In this document: positions 15,675 through 25,622 of the stretch, one piece after another | How the letters are laid out: every line of letters begins with the position of its first letter | How positions within the stretch are numbered: position 1 is the first letter of the stretch | NCBI RefSeq assembly: GCF_000960085.1 | Contig: NZ_JYGT01000009.1 | Coordinates: 124,001 to 188,000 of the forward strand | Direction of reading: 5' to 3' | From: Streptococcus infantis | GTDB taxonomy: Bacteria > Bacillota > Bacilli > Lactobacillales > Streptococcaceae | DNA: 64,000 nt | Made by a program: the position numbers and the translations under genes | The notes under the pieces: model-generated | Database searches by the model: none | What the model saw: the letters and a program-made list of their open reading frames with translations, nothing else | Told to the model about the DNA's origin: nothing

Positions 15675-17924
15675 CTAGTCGTTTGACTCGACCGTTTCCG
15701 TTTTATTTTTGGACTTAATCACGATTTTACCTTTACTTGTCATGACTGCCTTGAGGTCTTTTTCACTAGGATTTTCAAGGTAGTAGTCTGTAATGGCATC
15801 TTCGATATAGTCTTGGATGGTACGACGGAGTGGACGAGCTCCCATTTTTGGATCGTAACCAAGATCTACAAGTTTTTCTTTAACCTTTTCTGTTACATCT
15901 AAATGGATGTTATTACTTGAGAGACGTTTATTGACATCATCTAACATGAGGTCAACGATTTGAAGGAGATTTTCCTTGCTGAGAGCCTTAAATTCAATAA
16001 TACCATCAAAGCGGTTCATGAATTCTGGACTAAAGAAGTTGCCTAATTCTCCAAGGACAGAGTTGGTACGACCTTCTCTAGCAGCACCAAATCCGACGCT
16101 TGCTTCAGCTTTTCCTGTACCCGCGTTTGAGGTCATGATAATGATGGCATCCTTAAAGCTAACAGTTCGTCCCTGACCGTCCGTTAAACGACCATCATCC
16201 AATACTTGAAGGAACATATGCATAACATCTGGATGGGCTTTTTCAACTTCATCCAAGAGGATCAGTGAGTATGGATTACGACGGACTTTCTCAGTCAATT
16301 GGCCAGCTTCATCATAGCCAACATAACCTGGAGGAGCACCGACGAGTTTAGCAACGCTGTGTTTTTCCATGTATTCACTCATATCAAAGCGAATCATGCT
16401 GTCAGCAGAACCAAAAAGCTCAATAGCTAGTTGTTTAGACAGTTCTGTTTTACCGACACCAGTAGGACCAACAAAGAGGAAGCTACCAATTGGACGGTTT
16501 GGTGTTCCAAGCCCAACACGGTTACGGCGGATAGCCTTAGCAATCTTATCAACTGCATCATCTTGACCAATGACATGAGCCTTGAGGTCGTCTGCTAGGT
16601 TGATCAGTTGAGACTGTTCTTTTTCTTTAAGGTCGCCAACTGGAATATTGGTCTTTTGTTCGATGATGTGCTCAATCGTCTTTTCACTGATGATTGGGGT
16701 ATCTTGATCCGTTACCTTAGTCTTTTGCATTTCCTTATATTTAGCAATCTGGTCACGGAAGTAGGCTGCTTTTTCAAAGTCTTCATCGCGGGTTGCTTGA
16801 GCCTTGAGATTTTCCGCTTCGATTAAGCGTTGGTCGATAACCTTTGGATCCACAAAATTCAAGGTTAAGTTCATTTTTGAACCAGCTTCATCTAAAAGGT
16901 CAATAGCTTTATCTGGCAAGAAACGATCTTGGATGTAGCGATTAGAAAGAGTAGCAGCGGCTTCGATAGCTCCGTCAGTATAATGAACGTGGTGGTAATC
17001 TTCGTATTTCTTTTGAATACCTTTAAGGATAATAATAGTCTCTTCCACAGTTGGTTCATCAACTTTGACAGGTTGCATACGGCGCTCAAGGGCTGCATCC
17101 TTTTCGATGATGCGATATTCATTGAGGGTAGTAGCACCCACTAACTGAAGTTCGCCACGAGATAGGGCTGGTTTGAGGATATTGCCTGCATCCATATTCC
17201 CGTCTCCAGCAGAACCAGCACCGACAATTTCGTGAATTTCGTCGATAAAGAGGATGACATCTTTGCGCTCACGGATTTCTTCCATGAGTTTTTGCATGCG
17301 CTCTTCGAACTGTCCACGAATTCCTGTGCCTTGAACAAGACTCACGACATCTAGGCGGATGACTTCTTTCCCTTGAAGTTTGTGGGGAACATCACCGTCT
17401 ACAATTTTCTGTGCTAAGCCTTCGACAACTGCTGTCTTACCAACACCAGGCTCCCCAATCAGTACTGGGTTGTTTTTAGTTCTACGGTTGAGGATTTCAA
17501 TGACACGGATGATTTCTTCATCACGACCGATAACTGGGTCGACATTTCCACGACGGGCAATCTCAGTTATATTAATACCATACTCATCCAAGAGTCCTTT
17601 TTCTTGACTAGGAGGAGGTGTTTGAGCTGGTCCACGTTTTTGGGAACCATAACCCCCATTACCACCGTATCCACCACCTGACTGGGTTGGAGGAACATTA
17701 TTATTAGAAGAAGGTCTAAAGTTGTTTAAATCATTGAAGAAGTCTCCAAATGGATCAAAATCGCGATTGTTTAAATCCGTAATGCCTTTGAATAAGCTAT
17801 TGTTAGGATCTGTTTTGATAATTTTGTAGCAATTTTGGCAAAGATCAATTTGCTTTTGTTGCCCATTAAGATTAGTGTAAAGATGAATCGTTGAGTCATT
17901 GATTTTACAATTTTGACAGAGCAT
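15675..17924 (-). CDS. clpE: ATP-dependent Clp protease ATPase subunit ClpE
   Basis: Hsp100 unfoldase that feeds substrates to ClpP during heat and protein stress. The 749 residues begin with a zinc finger (CQNCKI...CQNC), followed by a Gly/Pro/Ser-rich linker ([16 protein letters not shown]). The first AAA+ module has [13 protein letters not shown], then a UVR-type segment near residue 400 ([13 protein letters not shown]). The second AAA+ module has [12 protein letters not shown] and [11 protein letters not shown] at the end. The short zinc-finger N terminus distinguishes ClpE from ClpC. A CtsR box overlaps the promoter region, so it belongs to the CtsR heat-shock regulon. Confidence 0.97.
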   Translation of the reverse strand: MLCQNCKINDSTIHLYTNLNGQQKQIDLCQNCYKIIKTDPNNSLFKGITDLNNRDFDPFGDFFNDLNNFRPSSNNNVPPTQSGGGYGGNGGYGSQKRGPAQTPPPSQEKGLLDEYGINITEIARRGNVDPVIGRDEEIIRVIEILNRRTKNNPVLIGEPGVGKTAVVEGLAQKIVDGDVPHKLQGKEVIRLDVVSLVQGTGIRGQFEERMQKLMEEIRERKDVILFIDEIHEIVGAGSAGDGNMDAGNILKPALSRGELQLVGATTLNEYRIIEKDAALERRMQPVKVDEPTVEETIIILKGIQKKYEDYHHVHYTDGAIEAAATLSNRYIQDRFLPDKAIDLLDEAGSKMNLTLNFVDPKVIDQRLIEAENLKAQATRDEDFEKAAYFRDQIAKYKEMQKTKVTDQDTPIISEKTIEHIIEQKTNIPVGDLKEKEQSQLINLADDLKAHVIGQDDAVDKIAKAIRRNRVGLGTPNRPIGSFLFVGPTGVGKTELSKQLAIELFGSADSMIRFDMSEYMEKHSVAKLVGAPPGYVGYDEAGQLTEKVRRNPYSLILLDEVEKAHPDVMHMFLQVLDDGRLTDGQGRTVSFKDAIIIMTSNAGTGKAEASVGFGAAREGRTNSVLGELGNFFSPEFMNRFDGIIEFKALSKENLLQIVDLMLDDVNKRLSSNNIHLDVTEKVKEKLVDLGYDPKMGARPLRRTIQDYIEDAITDYYLENPSEKDLKAVMTSKGKIVIKSKNKTETVESND

Positions 17925-17951
17925 ACCTCTACCTCGTTTCTTTCTTGGCTT

Positions 17952-18002
17952 TGACTAAAATAGAAAGGTCAAAAATAGTCAAAGTTCTTTAGTCTCATTA
18001 TA
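17952..18002 (-). promoter_or_regulatory. clpE promoter with CtsR operator
   Basis: On the minus strand TTGCTT, 16 bases and TATAAT (18002-17997) form the promoter. GGTCAAAAATAGTCAAA at 17967-17983 (plus strand) fits the CtsR heptad repeat just downstream of the -10, and a further TTTGACT heptad lies at 17951-17957. CtsR represses clp genes at normal temperature in Firmicutes. Confidence 0.88.
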
Positions 18003-18164
18003 TCATGATTAAAGGGGAAAGCAAGCAAAAAGATTGCTTGTTACAATTAAACATTCCAGGCAATTCTTACTAGACTTTAGTGATAAAAATAAAAATCCCA
18101 TTTGTCATGCAAAAAGGATTTTCATTGGTCAAAGCAGGAGTATTCTCCAGCCCATATTCAACTA

Positions 18165-18395
18165 TTAGTATAAAAGTTCGTAGATTTCCATCGCAATGAG
18201 GTCGATGCTATCAAATGTATATGTTTCACGAGCTTCAACGTCACGAAGTGTAAAGAGTGGTCCGTTTTCTTCGTCGTGGTTAAAAGCAACCTCTGCGACA
18301 ACAACTCCTTCGCGCTCAAAGTTACGTTTCAAGTTACCACCATCTTTAGTCATTGCTTCTAAGCGATTGATGATTCTAACCAAATGTGATTCCAT
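18165..18395 (-). CDS. YkuJ/DUF1797 family protein
   Basis: A 76-residue cytoplasmic protein that aligns end to end with Bacillus YkuJ: MESHLVRIINRLEAMTK at the start, a central FEREGVVVAEVAF strand pair, and the conserved ending FDSIDLIAMEIYELL. The function of the family is not established. GGAGGAGAATCAAA precedes the ATG. It lies upstream of clpE on the same strand, but a hairpin (about 18022-18041) and the clpE promoter separate them. Confidence 0.82.
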   Translation of the reverse strand: MESHLVRIINRLEAMTKDGGNLKRNFEREGVVVAEVAFNHDEENGPLFTLRDVEARETYTFDSIDLIAMEIYELLY

Positions 18396-18600
18396 TTTGA
18401 TTCTCCTCCATTTCTTATCTTTACTATTTTACCATAAACAGACTCTACTTGACTAGAAAAAAACTAAGATTTCTCGCTATTTCTCTCGTCTTTGAAAATT
18501 TATTGAAAATATTAGGAGAAAATGTTGAATTTTTATGCAAAATATGTTATCCTTATACAAGTTTTAAGTTTAAATATTAAAAACAGAAAGTAGAGTATCC

Positions 18601-19284
18601 ATGAATTTTTCTTTTTTACCGAAATACTTGCCATATTTTAACTATGGTGCCGTTGTAACAATTATCATATCTATCTTGGTGGTCTTCTTGGGAACAATTC
18701 TAGGAGTACTGTTGGCCTTTGCACAACGTTCAAAAATTAAACCACTTGCCTGGTTTGCTAATCTATATATCTGGGTCTTCCGTGGGACTCCGATGATGGT
18801 GCAGATTATGATTGCCTTTGCCCTGATGCATATTAGTGCTCCAACGATTCAAATTGGGATTTTAGATGTTGATCTTACTCGTTTGATCCCAGGGATTATC
18901 ATTATCTCTATGAATAGTGGTGCCTATGTATCAGAAACTGTTCGTGCTGGGATTAATGCAGTGCCAAAAGGACAATTAGAAGCAGCCTATTCACTAGGGA
19001 TTCGTCCTAAAAATGCTATGCGCTATGTTATTTTGCCACAGGCTATCAAAAATATCTTGCCTTCTTTAGGAAATGAGTTTATCACTATTATCAAAGATAG
19101 CTCGCTCTTGTCAGCTATCGGGGTTATGGAGTTGTGGAATGGAGCTACTACAGTATCAACAACCACTTACCTGCCTTTAACTCCACTTCTATTCGCAGCC
19201 TTTTACTACTTAATTATGACATCTATCTTGACACTAGCCTTGAAAGCTTTTGAAAATCGTATGGGACAAGGAGATAAGAAATAA
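18601..19284 (+). CDS. Polar amino-acid ABC transporter permease
   Basis: A 227-residue inner subunit of a His/Glu/Gln/Lys-type importer. It has about five helices and the HisMQ-family EAA loop [25 protein letters not shown] near residues 120-145, which contacts the ATPase. [16 protein letters not shown] is the typical N-terminal signature. The stop overlaps the ATPase start (TAATG). No substrate-binding protein gene or fused binding domain is present, so the receptor must be encoded elsewhere. Substrate not predictable. Confidence 0.92.
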   Translation: MNFSFLPKYLPYFNYGAVVTIIISILVVFLGTILGVLLAFAQRSKIKPLAWFANLYIWVFRGTPMMVQIMIAFALMHISAPTIQIGILDVDLTRLIPGIIIISMNSGAYVSETVRAGINAVPKGQLEAAYSLGIRPKNAMRYVILPQAIKNILPSLGNEFITIIKDSSLLSAIGVMELWNGATTVSTTTYLPLTPLLFAAFYYLIMTSILTLALKAFENRMGQGDKK

Positions 19285-20018
19285 TGACTGAAACGCTAAT
19301 TAAAATTGAAAACCTTCATAAAAGCTTTGGAAAAAATGAAGTTTTAAAAGGGATTGATCTTGAAATTAAAAAAGGTGAAGTAGTAGTGATTATCGGACCC
19401 TCAGGTAGCGGTAAGTCAACCCTCCTTCGCTCTATGAATCTCCTCGAAGAAGCTACAAAAGGAAAGGTTATCTTTGAAGGTGTAGACATTACGGATAAGA
19501 AAAACGACCTCTTTGCTATGCGTGAAAAGATGGGAATGGTTTTCCAACAATTCAATCTCTTCCCAAATATGACAGTTATGGAAAACATTACACTTTCTCC
19601 GATTAAGACTAAGGGTGAAAGGAAGGAAGTGGCTGAAAAGAGAGCGCATGAGCTCTTGGAAAAGGTTGGTTTGCCAGATAAGGCCGATGCCTATCCACAA
19701 AGTTTGTCTGGAGGTCAGCAACAACGTATTGCTATTGCGCGTGGTCTTGCCATGGAACCAGATGTCCTACTCTTTGATGAACCGACTTCTGCCCTAGACC
19801 CAGAAATGGTAGGGGAAGTACTAGCAGTTATGCAAGAACTTGCCAAGTCAGGTATGACTATGGTCATCGTGACGCATGAGATGGGCTTTGCGCGTGAAGT
19901 GGCAGACCGCGTCATCTTTATGGCTGACGGTATTGTTGTCGAGGATGGAACTCCAGAACAAGTCTTTGAACAAACACAAGAACAAAGAACCAAGGATTTC
20001 TTGAGTAAGGTTTTGTAA
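19284..20018 (+). CDS. Polar amino-acid ABC transporter ATP-binding protein
   Basis: A 244-residue GlnQ-type ATPase with Walker [11 protein letters not shown]-loop VFQQFNLF, signature LSGGQQQR, Walker [15 protein letters not shown] and switch VTHEMGFA. It starts on the last base of the permease stop codon, which means strong translational coupling. A short terminator follows, so permease and ATPase form a two-gene unit. As I recall, the order permease-ATPase-folD is also seen in S. pneumoniae. Confidence 0.94.
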   Translation: MTETLIKIENLHKSFGKNEVLKGIDLEIKKGEVVVIIGPSGSGKSTLLRSMNLLEEATKGKVIFEGVDITDKKNDLFAMREKMGMVFQQFNLFPNMTVMENITLSPIKTKGERKEVAEKRAHELLEKVGLPDKADAYPQSLSGGQQQRIAIARGLAMEPDVLLFDEPTSALDPEMVGEVLAVMQELAKSGMTMVIVTHEMGFAREVADRVIFMADGIVVEDGTPEQVFEQTQEQRTKDFLSKVL

Positions 20019-20033
20019 AATATTGTTTATTAG

Positions 20034-20060
20034 AAAAGCTCCAAAGGGGCTTTTTCTTAT
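20034..20060 (+). terminator. Terminator of amino-acid ABC pair
   Basis: AAAAGCTCC (20034-20042) pairs with GGGGCTTTTT (20046-20055), followed by CTTAT. Confidence 0.8.
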
Positions 20061-20155
20061 AGTTTCAGACTATAGGGAATCTTAGGTAAGAAGTGTTAGA
20101 ATGCAGAACGATTTTTTGTTATAATAGATGATATTTGTTAGAAAAGAGAAAATAC

Positions 20156-21013
20156 ATGACACAGATTATTGATGGGAAGGCTTTAGCAGCCAAGCTACAA
20201 GGACAACTGGCTGAAAAAACAGCTAAACTAAAGGAAGAGACAGGCTTGGTTCCTGGTTTGGTGGTTATTTTGGTTGGGGACAATCCTGCTAGCCAGGTTT
20301 ATGTTCGTAACAAGGAACGTTCAGCTATCGCAGCGGGCTTCCAAAGTGAAGTTGTACGTGTTCCAGAGACCATTACTCAAGAGGAATTGTTGGAGTTGAT
20401 TGCCAAATACAACCAAGATCCAGCTTGGCATGGGATTTTGGTCCAGCTTCCATTACCAAAACACATCAATGAAGAAGCTGTTTTACTAGCTATTGACCCT
20501 GAAAAGGATGTGGATGGTTTTCATCCGCTCAACATGGGGCGTCTCTGGTCTGGTCACCCAGTGATGATTCCTTCAACTCCTGCTGGAATTATGGAGATGT
20601 TTCATGAGTACGGAATTGAGTTAGAAGGTAAAAATGCTGTCGTCATTGGTCGTTCAAATATCGTTGGGAAACCAATGGCCCAGTTGCTCTTGGCTAAAAA
20701 TGCAACTGTTACCTTGACCCACTCACGCACCCACAATCTAGCCCAAATAGCTTCTAAAGCCGATATTCTTGTAGTAGCAATCGGTCGTGCTAAGTTCGTG
20801 ACTGCTGATTTTGTCAAACCTGGTGCAGTTGTCATTGATGTGGGGATGAACCGAGATGAAAATGGCAAGCTTTGTGGAGATGTTGACTATGATGCTGTTG
20901 CACCAGTCGCTAGCCATATCACACCTGTACCTGGCGGAGTAGGACCTATGACCATTACTATGCTAATGGAGCAGACCTATCAGGCTGCTTTAAGAACGCT
21001 GGATAAAGACTAA
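20156..21013 (+). CDS. folD: Bifunctional methylene-THF dehydrogenase / methenyl-THF cyclohydrolase
   Basis: Interconverts one-carbon units on tetrahydrofolate using NADP, supplying formyl-THF for purines and fMet. The 285 residues include the catalytic Tyr/Lys segment [10 protein letters not shown] (Lys about residue 56), the conserved [19 protein letters not shown], and the dinucleotide-binding [27 protein letters not shown] lies near the end. The ATG at 20156 gives the normal length; a TTG seven codons upstream lies close to the -10 box (TATAAT, about 20119-20124). A hairpin after the stop serves as terminator. Confidence 0.97.
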   Translation: MTQIIDGKALAAKLQGQLAEKTAKLKEETGLVPGLVVILVGDNPASQVYVRNKERSAIAAGFQSEVVRVPETITQEELLELIAKYNQDPAWHGILVQLPLPKHINEEAVLLAIDPEKDVDGFHPLNMGRLWSGHPVMIPSTPAGIMEMFHEYGIELEGKNAVVIGRSNIVGKPMAQLLLAKNATVTLTHSRTHNLAQIASKADILVVAIGRAKFVTADFVKPGAVVIDVGMNRDENGKLCGDVDYDAVAPVASHITPVPGGVGPMTITMLMEQTYQAALRTLDKD

Positions 21014-21030
21014 GTATACTATGAAAAATA

Positions 21031-21061
21031 GTTGAGATAGTAATATCTCGACTTCTTATTT
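21031..21061 (+). terminator. Terminator of folD
   Basis: GTTGAGATA (21031-21039) pairs with TATCTCGAC (21044-21052), followed by TTCTTATTT. Confidence 0.7.
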
Positions 21062-21132
21062 GCTGTGAAAATACTTTTTTAATTGAGGCTTCTTTCTATT
21101 ATTTTGTTGTATAATGAAGTAGAGGTGATTAG

Positions 21133-21957
21133 ATGATTGTAAAAGTTTGTAATGCAGATTATAGTCTCCAGTGGGATGGAATTTATCAATTTGCTCTTGA
21201 AAACTATCCACAGATTCAAGAATGGGAATTGGAGAAGCTAGCAAAGTTTATTGCTTATGAACAGGACCATCATCGTCAGACCATTGTGGAATGTGAGAAT
21301 CATGAATTAAATATACAAATTCATGATTACTTGCAAGAGCATAGCTATTTTCCTCCGTACAGGCCAAGTCATCGGCTTGTAGCTTCTACCTATGATATCC
21401 ATAGGAAGTTGGTTACTTCAAATTATTGTAGTCATACTTGTACAGTTGAGGTGGCTCAGGCTATTTTTCAGATTGGAAAACTCATGTCGGCGGTAAAAGT
21501 ATTTGGTAAAAGTGGGGCTGAGTTAGTTACAGATAGTCGTAATGCAGCTTCTGATCCAGCAGACTATTTTGACTATATCATGTTCGGATGGCCTAATACG
21601 ACTTCAGGTTACCGACTCGCTATGGAGCGCTTGTTAGGACGGGCACCGTCTGAGGAGGAATTACAAGAAAAGTTCATTCCTGGTGTTAGTTTTCATTTTC
21701 TGTATGAAGAATTAATTCAAGCACCAGGCTATATGTTTGATGGCTATCATGTTGCGAAGGTAAGAGGTAGTTTAGATTTGGATACCTTTCTTCATTTGTG
21801 TGTTATTCCTTCAAAAGATAAGGCTTGTTTTGAAGGTTTGATTCCTTGTCAATTACAAGATAGAGTGATTTACCTAGACTATGAGGGAGAAGGGTTACAG
21901 GCTTGGAATATTAAGGTTAATCAAGTACTACATGGTAAGGATAATTTGAAGGAGTAG
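21133..21957 (+). CDS. Conserved protein of unknown function upstream of nnrD
   Basis: A soluble 274-residue protein with no signal peptide or membrane helix. Notable stretches are the acidic, His-rich IAYEQDHHRQTIVECENHELN near residues 45-65, HRLVASTYDIHRKLVTSNYCSHTCTVEVA near 85-113 with two close cysteines, and KSGAELVTDSRNAASDPADYFDYIMFGWPNTTSGYRLAMERLLGR in the middle. I do not recognise the family. TATAAT and AGAGGTG precede the ATG. It ends 3 bases before nnrD, so the two are almost certainly one operon, which hints at a metabolic or repair role but does not prove it. Confidence 0.7.
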   Translation: MIVKVCNADYSLQWDGIYQFALENYPQIQEWELEKLAKFIAYEQDHHRQTIVECENHELNIQIHDYLQEHSYFPPYRPSHRLVASTYDIHRKLVTSNYCSHTCTVEVAQAIFQIGKLMSAVKVFGKSGAELVTDSRNAASDPADYFDYIMFGWPNTTSGYRLAMERLLGRAPSEEELQEKFIPGVSFHFLYEELIQAPGYMFDGYHVAKVRGSLDLDTFLHLCVIPSKDKACFEGLIPCQLQDRVIYLDYEGEGLQAWNIKVNQVLHGKDNLKE

Positions 21958-21960
21958 TGT

Positions 21961-22809
21961 ATGAAAGTCATTGATCAAGCTCTACTAAAAAAAGTTATTA
22001 TTGAGCGTCCTCGTTCTAGTCATAAGGGAGACTACGGGCGTCTTCTCTTGATTGGGGGAATGTATCCTTATGGGGGAGCCATTATTATGGCTGCCTTAGG
22101 GGCTGTTAGAAGTGGTGCAGGCTTAGTGACCGTAGCAACGGACAAGGAGAATATTCCAGCTCTACATAGCCATCTGCCGGAGGCTATGGCTTTTGGCCTT
22201 GATGATGAGCGATTACTTGAGCAACAGTTGCAGAAGGCTAACATTGTCTTGGTTGGACCTGGACTAGTGGATGATGAGCGTGGAGAACAGCTACTTCAAA
22301 CAGTCTTTCATCATTTAAATCAAGAACAGACTCTCATACTGGATGGTGGTGCCCTATCTATTTTTGCTAGAATGGGAATGAAATTTCCTAAAGCCCACCT
22401 TGTTTTAACTCCACATCAAAGGGAATGGCAAGTCTTGTCAGGCTTAGATTTGACTTCTCAAGGAGCTGAGGAAACAAGAGAGGCTTTGAAGAGTTTCCCT
22501 TCAGGAACGATTCTAGTCCAAAAAGGTCCTGCGACTCGAATCTGGCAAGCTGGTCAAGCTGATTTTTATCAGTTAGAGGTTGGAGGTCCCTATCAGGCGA
22601 CTGGGGGTATGGGGGATACTCTGGCTGGGGTGATTGCTGGCTTTGCAGGCCAATTCCCACAAGTTAGTCTCTATGAAAGAGTGACAGTAGCGACCTATCT
22701 GCACTCAGCAATTGCTCAAGAACTAGCTGATGTCAACTATGTAGTCTTGCCGACCATGATTAGTCAACATATTCCTGCATTCATGAAGAAAATACAAAAA
22801 GACACCTGA
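21961..22809 (+). CDS. nnrD: ADP-dependent NAD(P)H-hydrate dehydratase
   Basis: Repairs damaged, hydrated NADH and NADPH in an ADP-dependent reaction. The 282 residues have the ribokinase-like YjeF C-terminal fold: RPRSSHKGDYGRLLLIGG at the start, VLVGPGL, LILDGGALS, LVLTPHQREW, and the nucleotide-site GGPYQATGGMGDTLAGVIAGF near residues 215. The epimerase half (NnrE) is absent, as is common in streptococci. GAAGGAG precedes the ATG inside the upstream gene. A hairpin spans the stop codon. Confidence 0.94.
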   Translation: MKVIDQALLKKVIIERPRSSHKGDYGRLLLIGGMYPYGGAIIMAALGAVRSGAGLVTVATDKENIPALHSHLPEAMAFGLDDERLLEQQLQKANIVLVGPGLVDDERGEQLLQTVFHHLNQEQTLILDGGALSIFARMGMKFPKAHLVLTPHQREWQVLSGLDLTSQGAEETREALKSFPSGTILVQKGPATRIWQAGQADFYQLEVGGPYQATGGMGDTLAGVIAGFAGQFPQVSLYERVTVATYLHSAIAQELADVNYVVLPTMISQHIPAFMKKIQKDT

Positions 22810-22829
22810 AAAACTCGGGTGTCTTTTGA
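22796..22829. terminator. Terminator of nnrD, likely bidirectional
   Basis: AAAAAGACACC (22796-22806) pairs with GGGTGTCTTTT (22817-22827). The A run and T run on both sides can also end the 61-residue gene on the minus strand. Confidence 0.85.
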
Positions 22830-22832
22830 CTA

Positions 22833-23018
22833 TTAGAAGAGGCCTTTGACCTTATCAACAAGACCGTCAAGTCCTTCTGATCCTGAAACCAAAGCTTGAG
22901 CTTGGCTAAGGTAGTCCCCTAGTTGATCCTTGTTTTCTTCGACAAATGTTTTTGCTGCAGAAAAATCTTTTTTCTCAACGAGTTCTTTTACTTGATTAAA
23001 CAAATCTAATGGGTTCAT
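22833..23018 (-). CDS. Small helical protein, unknown function
   Basis: A 61-residue protein, MNPLDLFNQVKELVEKKDFSAAKTFVEENKDQLGDYLSQAQALVSG..., with alternating hydrophobic and charged residues that suggest amphipathic helices and a C terminus ending VDKVKGLF. It has no membrane helix and no metal motif. GGAGGGAACTC is an excellent ribosome site before the ATG, so it is probably translated. Similar short proteins occur in streptococci, but no function is known to me. Confidence 0.72.
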   Translation of the reverse strand: MNPLDLFNQVKELVEKKDFSAAKTFVEENKDQLGDYLSQAQALVSGSEGLDGLVDKVKGLF

Positions 23019-23103
23019 GAGTTCCCTCCTTTTCTACAATTCTATTCAATCATTTTTGTTCAAATCTTGCAAGAAACTTGACTCTTCAATTAAAGTTCAT
23101 GGG

Positions 23104-23139
23104 TGTCAAATGATGTAAATTTTGATATAATTTTTAGTG
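23104..23139 (+). promoter_or_regulatory. dinG promoter giving a leaderless transcript
   Basis: TGTCAA (23104-23109), 16 bases, then extended TGATATAAT (ending 23131). The ATG at 23140 is only 8 bases beyond the -10, and there is no Shine-Dalgarno sequence, so transcription should start at or within a base or two of the start codon. Confidence 0.7.
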
Positions 23140-25590
23140 ATGAATTTTAGAAATAATCGGTACGTGGTTGTAGATTTAGAAGCAACAAGTACCGGAAGCA
23201 AGGCAAAAATCATCCAAGTGGGAATTGTAGTTATTGAAGATGGTGAGATTGTTGACCAATATGCCACTGATGTCAATCCGCATGAACACTTGGATTCTCA
23301 TATCAAAGAATTAACGGGTTTGACTGATAAGCGTTTAGCAAAGGCACCAGAGTTTTCCCAGGTAGCTGGAAAGATTTTTGAGTTGGTCAAAGACGGTATT
23401 TTTGTTGCGCACAATGTTCAGTTCGATGCCAATTTGTTGGCAGAATTCCTATTTTTGGAAGGTTATGAATTGCGCACCCCACGTATCGATACGGTTGAGT
23501 TGGCTCAAGTATTTTATCCTCAACTTGAAAAGTATAATCTTGGAATTCTCTGCCAAGAGTTGGGAATTCCCTTGGAGCAAGCACATACAGCCCTTTCTGA
23601 CGCCCAAGCAACTGCAGAACTCTTTCTTTGTATGAGGCAAAAGATGTTTCGGCTTCCAAAAGGTTTGTTGGAACGCTTATTAAGTCTGTCTGATAGTTTA
23701 TTGTACGAATCATACATGGTCATCGAGGAAGTTTATCAGAAGCAGTCTCTCTTAGTTGAACATGACTTGGTAGAGGTGCAAGGTCTATTTTTAAGAAAAG
23801 AAAAATCAGCCCTTTCTCCACGAAAACTATCTAAAGATTTCCAAACCAATATTGCCTTGTTGGGGTTGGAGGAGAGAAACTTGCAGGAACGCTTCGCCCA
23901 AAAGGTACACGAATTTTTAAAAGGGGAAGACATTTCTTTTATTCAGGCTCAAACGGGAATCGGAAAAACTTATGGCTATCTCTTGCCAGCCTTGTCTCTT
24001 GAGAATGAAAGTGGGATCCTACTTAGTGTTCCAACTAAAATCCTTCAAAATCAAGTGATGCAAGAGGAAGCAAAAAGACTCGAGGAGATTTTTCATATCT
24101 CTATTCACAGTCTCAAAGGACCACAGAATTACTTGAAGTTAGATGCCTTTCATGCAGCACTAGAGGAAGAAGAGTCCAATCGTTTGTATACGCGTTTCAA
24201 GATGCAACTCCTAGTTTGGCTGACTGAAACGGAAACTGGAGACTTAGACGAAATTGGTCAACTTTATCGCTTTCAGCAATTTTTACCAAACTTGGTGCAT
24301 GATGGAAATCTTCACAAAGATTCTCTCTTTTGGTTAGAGGATTTTTGGAGACGTGGTCAGGAAAAAGCGCGATCTTGTAAGTTGCTAGTGACCAATCATG
24401 CTTACCTCGTTACTCGACTTGAAGATGATCCGAGTCTTCTGGAGGGACGTCTCTTGATTTTGGATGAAGCCCAGAAAATCTTGTTGACCTTGGAAAATCT
24501 TTCTCGAAAATCTTATTTGCTTACAGATTTGCTAGAACAATTAGACCAAGCTCTATCTACAGAAGAAGGCATGCTTGAAAGACGCTTGCTAGAGAGTATT
24601 CGTTTTGAACTTTCTTATCTGCTGGAGCAGTTTCTATCTGGTAAACGTAAGATGTGCCCAGCTAGTAGCATTGATAAGCTCCGACAGGATTTTTCAGAGT
24701 TGAATCTTATAGAATTTAAAGATTATCAGAGATTTTTCTCGTCTGAAGGAGAATTTTGGTTATCAGTTTCCGAACTCTCTAGTAAAAAAATCGAGATTAC
24801 TTCTAGTCGCGATCAGCGTTTGCTATTTTCTCAGATATTTCCAGAATCCTGCCAGCTTCTCGGAATCTCTGCAACCCTAGAAATTAGTAGCAGAGTTTCT
24901 TTGCCAGAATTGTTAGGATTCCCGCAAGCAACCATTTATTACCTAGATGAACAGTTTCAGGAAAATCAGGAAATTTTGTTGGTGAATGATTTTCCATTGG
25001 TGACTGAAGTTTCGCTTGAGGAGTATGCACAAGCAGTTGTGGAAGTTCTAGAAGATTTGTCCTACCTTGAAGAACCCATTCTAGTCTTATTTACTGCAAA
25101 AGATTTATTGTTGCAGGTATCTGATACTTTAAGAATTCCCCATTTAGCCCAATATAAGCATGGGGAACCAGCTCAATTGAAAAAACGCTTTGAAAAAGGA
25201 GAGCGTGAGCTCTTACTTGGAGCAGGGAGTTTCTGGGAAGGTGTCGATTTTTCCAGACATCCTCGGGTGATTGAAGTGGTGACACGTTTGCCTTTCCAAA
25301 ATCCAGAGGATCCATTTGCCAAAAAGATGAATCAAGAACTCCGTCTTGAAGGGAAAAATCCTTTTTATGATTACCAACTTCCTATGGCGATTATTCGTCT
25401 CAAGCAAGCGATAGGTAGGACCATGCGCCGAGTTGGTCAACGCTCCGCAGTTTTGATTTTAGACAGCCGTATGTCAAGTAAACGATATGGCAAACAAATC
25501 AGCAAGGCCTTGTCTCGCACTAGTCGAGTAAGGAACATTAGCCGAGAGCAAGTATTTGTCAACGTTCAAGATTTTTTAAAGAAACAATGA
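23140..25590 (+). CDS. dinG: DinG-type helicase with N-terminal 3'-5' exonuclease domain
   Basis: An 816-residue protein. Residues about 7-170 form an epsilon-like exonuclease (VVVDLEATSTG with the DxE pair, HNVQFDANLL, HTALSDAQATAELF). A superfamily 2 helicase related to XPD/DinG follows: motif I AQTGIGKTYGYLLPAL, LLVTNHAYLV, DEAQ as ILDEAQKI, LGISATL, GSFWEGVDF and QAIGRTMRR. As in Staphylococcus, the Firmicutes form may act mainly as a nuclease. The start is ATG 23140 (a GTG one codon upstream is possible). No ribosome site is visible because the promoter abuts the gene. No Cys cluster for an FeS centre was seen. Confidence 0.92.
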   Translation: MNFRNNRYVVVDLEATSTGSKAKIIQVGIVVIEDGEIVDQYATDVNPHEHLDSHIKELTGLTDKRLAKAPEFSQVAGKIFELVKDGIFVAHNVQFDANLLAEFLFLEGYELRTPRIDTVELAQVFYPQLEKYNLGILCQELGIPLEQAHTALSDAQATAELFLCMRQKMFRLPKGLLERLLSLSDSLLYESYMVIEEVYQKQSLLVEHDLVEVQGLFLRKEKSALSPRKLSKDFQTNIALLGLEERNLQERFAQKVHEFLKGEDISFIQAQTGIGKTYGYLLPALSLENESGILLSVPTKILQNQVMQEEAKRLEEIFHISIHSLKGPQNYLKLDAFHAALEEEESNRLYTRFKMQLLVWLTETETGDLDEIGQLYRFQQFLPNLVHDGNLHKDSLFWLEDFWRRGQEKARSCKLLVTNHAYLVTRLEDDPSLLEGRLLILDEAQKILLTLENLSRKSYLLTDLLEQLDQALSTEEGMLERRLLESIRFELSYLLEQFLSGKRKMCPASSIDKLRQDFSELNLIEFKDYQRFFSSEGEFWLSVSELSSKKIEITSSRDQRLLFSQIFPESCQLLGISATLEISSRVSLPELLGFPQATIYYLDEQFQENQEILLVNDFPLVTEVSLEEYAQAVVEVLEDLSYLEEPILVLFTAKDLLLQVSDTLRIPHLAQYKHGEPAQLKKRFEKGERELLLGAGSFWEGVDFSRHPRVIEVVTRLPFQNPEDPFAKKMNQELRLEGKNPFYDYQLPMAIIRLKQAIGRTMRRVGQRSAVLILDSRMSSKRYGKQISKALSRTSRVRNISREQVFVNVQDFLKKQ

Positions 25591-25622
25591 AATGAATACC
25601 AGAAAGAATGAAGGAGGCCGTT

